This document shows positions 1 through 8,100 of a DNA stretch of 17,271 nucleotides, one piece after another; the stretch's first letter is position 1, and every line of letters starts with the position of its first letter. Below the pieces are notes generated by a model. It was given only the letters and a program-made list of their open reading frames with translations, had not been told where the DNA came from and ran no database searches. The DNA comes from Thalassiosira profunda (taxonomy: Eukaryota > Bacillariophyta > Thalassiosirophyceae > Thalassiosirales > Thalassiosiraceae): positions 1-17,271 of the forward strand of contig JALLAP010000861.1 of the NCBI GenBank assembly GCA_036939355.1, in the 5' to 3' direction. The position numbers were made by a program, and so were the translations under genes.

Positions 1-76
1 TGATGCGGGCTGCCCTCTCTTCCCTCGTCAGCGAGCGATCTCGCATGAGAGCTTGGAGCTCCTCCTTGCGCCCCAT
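1..76 (-). CDS. Partial N-terminus of an unidentified protein running off the left edge
   Basis: On the minus strand an ATG at 76-74 opens 25 codons without a stop to the window edge. The peptide begins MGRKEELQALMRDRSLTREE and continues RAARI. Alternation of charged and aliphatic residues in a pattern like 'LMxDxSLTxxERxxRI' resembles a short conserved motif I associate with some zinc-finger proteins (CHY type) in stramenopiles, but too little is present to assign a family. The start lies in a sensible context (ACGATGG, with CTGCAA a few bases upstream, as at other starts in this window). It would be transcribed divergently from the TSP3-repeat gene at 419. It could still be a chance open frame. 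Confidence 0.4.
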   Translation of the reverse strand, partial: MGRKEELQALMRDRSLTREERAARI

Positions 77-418
77 CGTGTTTGCAGCCCAATGTGCTCG
101 AGAGAGGTCCAATAAAGCTGCGTCCGAGCTGTGCTTTTCGAGAGAGCGGGGGAGGGGGGCAGGAGGAGGAGAAACCTTCGCATCTCTACTATTCCAACGT
201 AGAATTTTGAGGTGAAAAATTGGCTGTCAAATTTACCAGGGTGCGCGTTGATCGTGTGAAGTTCTCTGCAAAGTCCCAAGAGAAGCTTGATGTGCACCGA
301 TGCCAAGCCGCGGCCATACCACCATCTCTCTACACGACCAGCAGTGCCGACAGCAGTTGCGGCCGAGGCGACATCTCTGAAACCGACGGTGTGCACATCT
401 CGTGCTCAACTTTTGCAA
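77..418. promoter_or_regulatory. Divergent intergenic region and 5' leader of the TSP3-repeat gene
   Basis: This stretch separates the left-edge minus-strand start from the plus-strand gene at 419. It contains a purine-rich G/A tract around 139-175 and ends with TTGCAA (413-418) directly abutting the ATG at 419. Open frames cross it on both strands, but none has recognisable protein character. I see no clear TATA element. Confidence 0.4.
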
Positions 419-2914
419 ATGGCGGACGCTTTCTGCAAGATACCGCGGCGGAGGCGAAGGGTATCCTTGGCGGCGGCGGCCATCGTGGGCCTCTGTTGTC
501 TTGTGCTGGCCGTCTCTCCGGCCGCCGCGGCACGACGCGATAACGCCAAGACGCTCCGCGGCCAGCGCCGCCTCAAGGGCAAAGGCAAGAAGGATACAGT
601 CGCCGCAGCTGAAGGGCCCTTTGGCACCGCAGCCAATGCCGGAGCGAGCCGCCTCTTCGAGGAAGGCGTTGCCCTCAAGGGCGTCGAAAAGGACAATCGG
701 CTGGCCCCGGGAGCGGTAGTGAAGAACAAGTGCAAGGTGAAGAACAAGGAGAAGGCTCCTAAGGAGCCTAAGCAGCCTCCGGCGCCAAAGCAGTCGCTCA
801 AGGAGCCGAGCGCGGAGGGCGGTAGCAGTGCCGACGTCGCCGATAATGCCTCTACTGCGCAGGACACTAGCGTTTCTGTCGGCGCTCCGGCCAGTGCCTC
901 CTCTGAGGCCGCTACTGTTGGAGAGATTGGAGCTGCTACCAGCATTACGCGGCAGGTGGATCAAAACACCGGAGAGATTGAAACGGAAGTCTTCAGCCCT
1001 GGTGTTCCTGATACAGTCGATGCAATCCCTGAAGCAGTCCCTGAAGCACCTCCGGAAACTACTGCCGAAACGATCGACATGCCCTCCACAGCTGCCACTG
1101 TCGAAGACTCGTCTGAGGATTCTTCAGCAGACTCCTCTGTCGACTCGTCCGCGGACGGGGTCAAGGCCAAACAGTACTTCTGCGACGAGTTCGGGAACAT
1201 CCTCGATGCCCAAGGAAATCCAACGGGCGATATTGGAGACATCGTCGACACGTGGATCGACTCCGACGGAGACGGCCTGTCGGACGAGCAGGAGGCCCAT
1301 CTCGGAACCAACCCGTTCAACCCCGACTCGGACGGCGATGGCATGGGTGACTATTCGGAGGTCATGGCAGGGCAAGATCCTCTGAGCCCTGACAAAAAGG
1401 ATGATCTGGGCGAGGCGGACAGCGACGGGGACGGGCTCGTAGACTCCGAAGAGGTGTCTCTGGGAACCCTGCCAGGCAACCCTGACAGCGACGGGGACGG
1501 ATTGAACGATGGGCAAGAGATTGCGTGGGGCACTGACCCCCTGAATCCCGACACAGACGGCGACGGCTTGCTTGCCGGAGACGAGGTCGATATGCACGGC
1601 ACGAACCCTCTCGATTCGGACAGCGATGGCGACGGTCTAAGCGATGGCGAGGAGGTCGCCGCGGGGTTCGATCCCCTGTTGCCAGACTCTGGTATGGTGG
1701 ATCCCGCGGCCATGAGTCCAGGCTGCGACGCCTTCGCGGCCGGAGATGTCTACGAGACGAGCATTCCGGCCAGCGTCAAATTTGTCTACGAGATGGCGAT
1801 TGACCAAGACGCCGATGCGAGCGAAGTGAGTGCTACCATGGAGAGCAGCACGGCCCAGCTGGTTGGAGAGGATTTGATCAACTGTATGACCAACCTGCGA
1901 CGGTTGGAAGCCAACGAAAACAGTCGACAACTGCACGGCCGACGCCTCCCTGTCGATGGCGTCGATCCCTCGCCTGAGGATATCATTTTGACAGCGCCAT
2001 GCAGCGAAGTCGCTATGCCCGCCGACACCAAGTGCTACCGCGTTCAGGGGTTGATGACGCTCTACCTCCGTGAAGACACGCCGTCCAGTTCCGCCCTGGT
2101 ATCGTCCACCCGAGCCCTCAAGTCCCTCCTCAACGCGATGAATAAGGATGATCCCAGCCCGTTCGTGGACACCAACGCCAACTCCGATAAGAGTGTGAGT
2201 GGCGTCAAGGCGGTGCGCTACATCAGCGGCACTCCCGACAGCGGGATGACGCTGATCGACAACAGCGGCAATGGGAATGTCGATGGAGGCGCGGCCGGCG
2301 CTCAGGATGGCACGGAGGGCAACGAGAGCGCCGCCGTTTCTCCCGTGGGCATTGCCTTAATTGCCGTGGGGTGTGCAGGCATCGTCGCCCTGGCGCTGGT
2401 CGCGGCGCGGAGCCGGAGGAAGCGCAAGCGTACCCCCGAGATCTCGCCGTACGCCGAGTTCTTCGACGACGGCAACGATCTGGACATGAAGCACCATGGC
2501 CAGGATGGGATGACGGACGTGGACGCCACAAGCATTTACGGCTCGCCGTCCCCGCAGAAGACAAGGCAGTTCAATTACGATGACGACGAAGACACTCTCT
2601 TCTCAGGGTTGCCCAACACGCCTGGAAACGACACGAACGGTCCGACGTTCGTTCACACGAAGTACGACGCGAACTCAATTGCCGGAACTCGCATGACGGC
2701 CGACAAGGGATACGAGATGGAGTACACGGGGGACGAGAACTCAACGGTCGCTCCGCCTCCGCCCCCGTACGAAGAACAATATCGTGGCCGGGATGCCATG
2801 CCAACGTACGAGCCACAGGAGGGAGTGGAGGCGCCAGTGTACGAGCGGCCAAGGATGAGCCTGAGCCCCGTGCGGAATAGAGGGTTTTACGTGGGAGATA
2901 CCGTGGAGTTCTAG
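419..2914 (+). CDS. Secreted single-pass membrane protein with six thrombospondin type-3 (calcium-binding) repeats
   Basis: The 831-residue single-exon frame has, in order: a basic n-region and hydrophobic core (about 8-38, ending SPAAAARR) typical of a signal peptide; a Lys/Pro/Ala then Ser/Asp/Glu-rich linker; six DxDGDG repeats (about 281-424) of the thrombospondin type-3 kind, which bind calcium through their Asp side chains; an ectodomain of about 180 residues with four Cys (436, 489, 528, 539); one membrane span (about 640-663) followed by RSRRKRKR; and a tail of about 160 residues rich in acidic residues and Tyr, with a PPPPPYEE stretch (about 779-786) that contains a PPxY motif. I chose the ATG at 419 because it puts the signal peptide at the N-terminus; the frame is open upstream to an ATG at 290, which would bury it. 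A cell-surface adhesion or receptor-like role is inference. No catalytic domain is visible. Confidence 0.85.
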   Translation: MADAFCKIPRRRRRVSLAAAAIVGLCCLVLAVSPAAAARRDNAKTLRGQRRLKGKGKKDTVAAAEGPFGTAANAGASRLFEEGVALKGVEKDNRLAPGAVVKNKCKVKNKEKAPKEPKQPPAPKQSLKEPSAEGGSSADVADNASTAQDTSVSVGAPASASSEAATVGEIGAATSITRQVDQNTGEIETEVFSPGVPDTVDAIPEAVPEAPPETTAETIDMPSTAATVEDSSEDSSADSSVDSSADGVKAKQYFCDEFGNILDAQGNPTGDIGDIVDTWIDSDGDGLSDEQEAHLGTNPFNPDSDGDGMGDYSEVMAGQDPLSPDKKDDLGEADSDGDGLVDSEEVSLGTLPGNPDSDGDGLNDGQEIAWGTDPLNPDTDGDGLLAGDEVDMHGTNPLDSDSDGDGLSDGEEVAAGFDPLLPDSGMVDPAAMSPGCDAFAAGDVYETSIPASVKFVYEMAIDQDADASEVSATMESSTAQLVGEDLINCMTNLRRLEANENSRQLHGRRLPVDGVDPSPEDIILTAPCSEVAMPADTKCYRVQGLMTLYLREDTPSSSALVSSTRALKSLLNAMNKDDPSPFVDTNANSDKSVSGVKAVRYISGTPDSGMTLIDNSGNGNVDGGAAGAQDGTEGNESAAVSPVGIALIAVGCAGIVALALVAARSRRKRKRTPEISPYAEFFDDGNDLDMKHHGQDGMTDVDATSIYGSPSPQKTRQFNYDDDEDTLFSGLPNTPGNDTNGPTFVHTKYDANSIAGTRMTADKGYEMEYTGDENSTVAPPPPPYEEQYRGRDAMPTYEPQEGVEAPVYERPRMSLSPVRNRGFYVGDTVEF
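1259..1690 (+). repeat. Six TSP3 calcium-binding repeats within the membrane protein
   Basis: Six DSDGDG or DTDGDG cores occur at irregular spacing of about 22-31 residues, several followed by 'L-x-D-x-x-E' and 'GTNPxxPD'-type linkers. This is the established thrombospondin type-3 pattern, which is found in both eukaryotic and bacterial surface proteins. The fifth copy (DTDGDGLLAGDE) departs slightly from the rest. Confidence 0.85.
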
Positions 2915-3072
2915 GAGCGAAAGAGGAGGCGCTGAATGGATTTGATGTGATGAATGCGTGGTTGGTTCACGCTGTAATGATGCGTGCTATGACCATAAGT
3001 GCTAGTCAACATGCAATTGTGTTCCCTACAGAAGCCCCCAGTTTACTGGCCGAGGAGCAGAATGTCTACCCC
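2915..3072. other. Convergent intergenic spacer
   Basis: This is a short spacer between the stop of the TSP3-repeat gene and the LRR relic. I see no gene, no canonical AATAAA and no repeat of note in it. Confidence 0.4.
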
Positions 3073-3175
3073 TGTCAATCACAAAGGCCGCTGGAGGAAT
3101 GTTGATGTGTGCCAATGCCAATGAGGTGCAGTTGCAAAATGCTCCCGCCTCGATATCAAGGACCCCCTCGCACAG
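3073..3175 (-). pseudogene. Relic of a BspA-type LRR repeat, diverged duplicate of the adjacent LRR gene
   Basis: Read on the minus strand, this stretch encodes a recognisable LRR unit containing DIEAGAFCNCTSL and then AHINIPPAAFVID. The intact neighbour has IEESTFHNCTALQ and HINIPPVAFVID at 3670-3760. The plus-strand bases align closely (for example gtcaatcac, atgttgat and gaccccctcgc are shared), with a 6-base tandem expansion (TTGGCA twice) that adds two residues. Homology stops abruptly after VID, and a stop follows soon after. No start or remaining repeats are visible, so I read it as a gene fragment left by duplication and decay. It also contains a TTGCAA (3132-3137). Confidence 0.65.
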
Positions 3176-3218
3176 GGTGCCAGTGGGTGGTTAACCATAA
3201 CACTGCAACAAGTCCAAG

Positions 3219-4610
3219 CTACAGCTCCTCATCTTCGCTGCCACTTTCCATCTCGCTGCCACTTGAACTTACACTGCTCTCTGTGATGCTCCCTCCAGGG
3301 CTCCCTTCCGATTCGCCTGGCTCCAAATATTCCAAGACGCCCGGAATAATGACATTCATGTCGCTGCCACAGTCTCGACGGCTGGCCTGCCTCTTCTCTG
3401 CATCCTGCCCGTTGTCACCCATATTGATTCTCCAAATTGCCAGCTCCAGCATCGTTGTCGCATCCAACAGACAATAGTAGGCGAACCACTTTCGGATGCA
3501 ATCAATCTTCTCTCCCTCGGTCTGCTGATGGCGGCCGAGGATTTCGTTCACCTTTGCTTCGGCCTGTTCGAGCTGGCTCGAGCTCCGGTGCTGCAACCAC
3601 TTGGAGACAACCAGCGTCCCCTCCTGAGGGACAGGCATTGTTTCTCTCAACAACTGGCAGCTGCGACGATACATGTCAATCACGAAGGCAACAGGAGGGA
3701 TGTTGATATGCTGCAGAGCCGTACAGTTGTGGAATGTACTTTCCTCAATGCAAGTGACCCCCTCGCGCAGAGTCAACTCTGTGAGGTTGCGGCACTCCCC
3801 AAATGCATGATTGCCAATTGTAGCGACAGAGGATAGGAGGGGACGGTGATGCTCTCCAACGAATGGCAGCCAAAGAACGCCCCCGCCCCAATCACTTGGA
3901 GTCCCTCTTGAAGCTCTGCGGATCGCAACTGATTGCAATCAGAAAATGCATAGCTTTTGACTTGCAACGTTGTCGAGGGAATGATAATGCCAGCCAGCGA
4001 TTTGCAATCTCGGAATACATACTTTCCGATTTGCTGCAGTCCCTCGTTCAATTCCACATCAGCCAAACTGCTGCAGTGATAAAATGCCGAAGCCTCAATA
4101 TTGGTGACAGATTTTGGGACGTTGATCCGGACCAATGAGCTGCATTCAAACGCTCTCTTTCCAATGCGCTGTATCCCCTCACCGAGCTCCACCTCAATCA
4201 AATTCTTGCAGTCTCCAAATGCCCCTTCTTCAACGAATGTCACAGACGATGAGATGGATAGGCTTGTCAGTGCCGTGCACTCCCCGAATGCATTCTCTCC
4301 AATCTTTGTCACATTGCTAAGATCAACCTCCTCCAAATGCCCTCACGCCGATCTCAACTGCAGAGGCAGTCGTCCAAACGACGCGCTCCAGCGAGTTGCA
4401 ATCATAGAATGCTTCCCTCGAGATGGTGGTGACGTTATTGAGATCCACCACCCGCAAATTGACGCAGTCATGAAAGGCACTTTCTGGAATCACTGTCACG
4501 CCCGACGCCATTCGGATCCGGCTGGCATTTCGGTGCCATTCCTGGACCGCGCCCCCGTCGTATTCGATCCACTCCTCTTCCACCATTGAACTGAAATCAT
4601 CCTCACTCAT
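3219..4610 (-). pseudogene. BspA-like leucine-rich repeat (LRR_5) protein gene, disrupted by two frameshifts
   Basis: Three minus-strand frames together give one LRR protein: start to about 4329 (ATG at 4610, MSEDDFSSMVEEEWIEYDGG...), about 4329 to about 3836, and about 3836 to the TAG at 3219. About twelve units follow the BspA pattern 'xxIxxxAFxxCxxLxxVxL'. After them comes a helical C-terminal region (SKWLQHRSSSQLEQAEAKV, IRKWFAYYCLLDATTMLELA) and an acidic Ser/Glu tail. I associate this C-terminal block with the large diatom BspA-like family; its function is unknown. The first break looks like a 17-base deletion at a TTGGAGGA microhomology (4329-4336), and the second like a 5-base insertion (about 3831-3835). 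The outer segments share one frame, as expected for -17 and +5. No intron with GT-AG ends would join the pieces. It is a pseudogene unless the lesions are sequence errors. Confidence 0.75.
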
Positions 4611-4794
4611 CCCAGCACCGAACCGCTGTCGTTGTCTCACTGCGCCACCCGGCGGGACCGCGTGCCCAAGACATCTCCTGCACTATCCGGGAGGGCACGG
4701 GTGGGCGGAGTGGCGGACGCGAGGGAGAGGGCCGGCGGGAACAGGGGCAATTGTAGAGATTAGCCCCTGGGCGGGAAGGACGTTGTCGTATTGT

Positions 4795-4818
4795 ACCAGT
4801 GGACCAGTGGACCAGTGG
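4795..4818 (+). repeat. Three perfect tandem copies of ACCAGTGG
   Basis: The 8-base unit ACCAGTGG is repeated three times without mismatch (4795-4802, 4803-4810, 4811-4818) about 60-85 bases upstream of the TATA-like element of the ABCA gene. Each unit contains the short palindrome CCAGTGG/CCACTGG only imperfectly. Its role is unknown; it may be a simple microsatellite. Confidence 0.7.
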
Positions 4819-4879
4819 CCTCCATCCCGGGTCCCCGCAGGTCCTCCTGGTACGTACTTCAACTTGTCAATCTACTAGG

Positions 4880-4897
4880 TACGTACGTAGATAAAAG
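4880..4897 (+). promoter_or_regulatory. Putative core promoter module TACGTACG-TAGATAAAAG of the ABCA gene
   Basis: The sequence TACGTACGTAGATAAAAG lies 272 bases upstream of the ABCA ATG. A near-identical module (TACGTACG, four extra bases, TAGATAAAAG) precedes GEMIN2 at 13048-13069. GATAAAAG is TATA-like and is followed by GC-rich sequence. The promoter role is inferred from position and from recurrence only. Confidence 0.45.
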
Positions 4898-5168
4898 ATT
4901 CGGCCGGCGCGCGCGGGCAAGATTTTTCGGCCGCCTGCTCGGCGTCAAACGGCTCCCGCTACGAGCAAGACCACGCCACGCCCTCCGCACGGAGGGGGCT
5001 CGGTAGCAGCCGGCGTGCCGTCGCGCTGGTCGTGGCAACGGCTCCCGCGGCGGCTGTGGGAGCAAGATCAACATCCCTGGCCTGGCACGGCTGCTCAGCA
5101 TTGCAAATTTGCCTCATTCCTTTTCACTGCAACGAGGTGAAACATCTCAAAGCAACAACAACGCAACG

Positions 5169-8100
5169 ATGGCGTCCTCCTGGACGCGCCAATTCCAGGT
5201 CCTCCTGACCAAGAACCGCCGCCTCCTCTCCCGCCGTCCCATCCACCTCTTCGTCCTTCTCTTCTCCTCCATCGCCTCCGTCATCTTCGCCTGGCTGGCC
5301 GGGCGGGATGCCCGCGGCCCGTCCGGGGCCTTCCCGCCCCTCACCGACTGCGGCATGGTCGATCCGCTGTACGTGGCGGAGATGAGCGACTATGGCGGGT
5401 ACGGGGAGGCGCGGTACGAGATACCCCTCTCGCTGAACGAACCGTGGCGGGGCGGGCTGCCCGTCTGGCTGCTGAGTTTGGGGCCCACTGCGGCAGGGGT
5501 GTCGGCGTTTCTGATCTTGAGGGACGAATTGCAATCGAGAAGGTGGGGGATGCTCAAGGCGGCCGACGCGTCGGCGCAGTGGATGTCGTGGTTTGTGGCA
5601 TTTTCACTGCTGGGGTTGGTCAATTCCCTTTTGGGCGGGATTACCGCTGTGGCATTGCCGGAGTGTCACGCCCTCGAGGCTGTCAACTTTGGATCCGTCT
5701 TCGGCACGCTGTGGTTCCTAAACATGGCGCTCGTGGCGGCGAGCTTCTTCCTGGCGGCCATCTGCGGCACTTGCACGAGCACTGCACTGACAGTGTTTTT
5801 GGTGATGAGCATCGTCGTCGCCTCGTCGGCCCCTGCCATTGGGACTGCGGCCTCCAACGGGTACTATTCGGATGCCGGTCTGGCCCTCAACACGTACAGC
5901 TCGTTCACCTACGGATCTGGAGGTGCCTATTGGTTGTATGGATCAACGAGCAGAGTGGATGTTCAATATGATTATGGGTTCTCTTTCGATCCAGAGACGG
6001 GGGAGTATGTGGAGAGTACGGACCAAAATTACACGACGAGGGAGTGTGAGGTCCCTTTGGTCTCCATTGAAGAGGCGCACTCGTACAAATCTCCAAGTGA
6101 GCAGGACGAGGTGCCAAAGGAGGATATTTTCCAGGGGTGCTACGTGATTGCATCGGCTACTACGGCGGGCACTCCTTTGTCGAACTTCTTCTGGTATTGG
6201 ATCCCTCAGTATCACTTCATGGCGGCCTGGTCTTCCATATTGGGTTACACGTCGCTGCCGGGAAACGAGTTCTCCCTCGCAGAGGCATCGAAGTCTCCGG
6301 AGGATCTCGCTCAGTTGTCTCTTGCGAATCATCTGGGCCTCTCGGAGCCTTCCTACGACCCGACGAATACGAACGGGACGTCGCTCTTCGCTCAGGGTTC
6401 GACCATCATGACGGACCTCTACTACGATTGGACGAGGAATTACTACTCGTATGGCGTCGAGGAAGTGCAGGAATCGACCTGTCCGTCGATCGAGGTGACG
6501 AATCTTTGCAGCGAGTACACATATGAATGCGCTTATCCAAAGCCAGGGTTTCCATCCGCTGGCAGTCCGTCTGTGAACGGCACAATGGGGCTGCTGGTCT
6601 CCCTCGCGGTGCTGTATTCCTTTATGGCGGCCTATTTCATGGCAGTGATGCCGATGGGAAACGGTGCTTCGTTGAGATGCTGCTTCCCTTTTCTGCCTAG
6701 CTACTGGTGCAATCGCGGAAGCAAAAGTGACGACGAGGAGCAAGACAAGGGAGTAGAAGCCGTCAGAGTGAGCAAGTCGTATGGCACGGTTCAGGCGCTC
6801 AAACCGTTTTCGTTGGCGATGAAGCCCGGAGAAGTGACAGCCATCCTTGGACACAACGGGGCCGGAAAATCGACCTTTGTGAATCTCCTGTGCTGTGAGC
6901 AGAATCCAACGAGTGGGGACATCAGCGTTCAGGGACATTCGATTGCATCCGAGCAGAGTAGCATTCAGAAGATCATCGGAGAGTGCAAGCAAGATGACAT
7001 CATTTGGCCGTCGCTCACTGCCAGGGAGCATCTCGAATTGTTTGCCGGCATTCGTGGCGTGGGCAAGCACGAGATGGCTGCCATCGTGGAGAAGTGGCTG
7101 GACTCGGTCGACCTCGAAAACGCGCAGCACACGAGAGTCAGCGCGTTCTCGGGTGGGATGAAACGGCGCCTCAGCGTCGCTCTCGCAACAATAGGAGACG
7201 CCAGCGTTATTGTGTTGGACGAACCAACCACGGGGATGGATCCAGTATCACGGCGTTTTGTTTGGAAACACATCTCTGAGATCAGGGAGGGACGGGTTAT
7301 ACTGCTTACCACTCATGCGATGGAAGAAGCAGACCTGCTTGCAGACAACGTTGCTATTTTGTGCAATGGCGAGCTTGCTGCGAAAGGTTCGCCCCTGGAA
7401 CTGAAGACAAAACATGGCTCGGCCCTTCAAATCTCGCTGATCAGTGATAAGGACGACCTGGAAGCTGTCGAAGACGCAATTCAACACACATTTGCAGACT
7501 CGCTCCCACACATTCAGTACAACGCCAGTGACTCTGGATACTCCACGCTTACGATCAAGAAGGTTTGCAAAGAAGGGAACCGTTTGAAAGCGCCTACGCA
7601 AGCAGCAGTCGCAGTCCCTGTACTCAATGGAGAGACGAACAGCACGCCGGAAGTCCCTGCATTGCTCGTCAGTGCGGATGCTCCCGATGGCGTTCCTGTC
7701 GACTCGCTAGCGGAATTCATTGGGTGGTTGGAGCATGAGGAGAGCCCTGTCCGGGAGTTTGGCATCTCCAGCTCCTCTTTGGAAGAGGTCTTTCTGGCTG
7801 TGACTCGCCACTTTGGTCCCTCCACAGGAACGCAATACACCCACGACAATCGGGGCTGCTGTTGCTGCTGGAAGAAACGCCCAAAGACCTCGACAGAAGC
7901 CAACAACATCGAATCCAGCGCCGGTCCGCCGCTATCCCAGAACATGAACCAGGTGTCAAAGGCCGAGGTCAACTTTGCCAGTTACTCGCGGAAGCTGTCA
8001 GTGTTTACGCAGACGAAGGCAATCGTTCGTTTTGCCTTTGCGAGGAACTGGACCGGGCGCCCGTCGATCGTCAACTGGGTTATCTTCTCGATCTTCGCAG

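Larger units (their letters stand above)
4611..5168. promoter_or_regulatory. Divergent intergenic region upstream of the ABCA transporter
   Basis: The stretch between the LRR start and the ABCA start is GC-rich on its left half. It carries three tandem ACCAGTGG units (4795-4818), three TACGTA palindromes (4851, 4880, 4884), a TATA-like GATAAAAG (4890-4897), GCAAGATTTTT (4917-4927), and a TTGCAA at 5101-5106. No protein-coding character was seen. Confidence 0.5.

Noticed and set aside
287..418. N-terminal extension of the TSP3-repeat protein to the ATG at 290
   Set aside because: It would place 43 polar residues before a textbook signal peptide; the ATG at 419 puts the signal peptide at the N-terminus and has a good start context.
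233..964. Minus-strand frames opposite the start of the TSP3-repeat gene
   Set aside because: They are antisense shadows of GC-rich coding sequence and lack recognisable domain features.
1259..1690. DxDGDG repeats as EF-hands
   Set aside because: The units lack the flanking helices and 12-residue loop spacing of EF-hands and carry the GTNPxxPD linker of TSP3 repeats.
4101..4589. Plus-strand frame across the LRR gene
   Set aside because: The periodic Cys/Pro/Ser pattern is just the antisense reading of the LRR repeats.
5943..7130. 395-codon open frame on the minus strand
   Set aside because: It lies antisense to the well-supported ABCA exon 1, has no recognisable domain, and has the Arg/His/Leu-rich look of a shadow frame.
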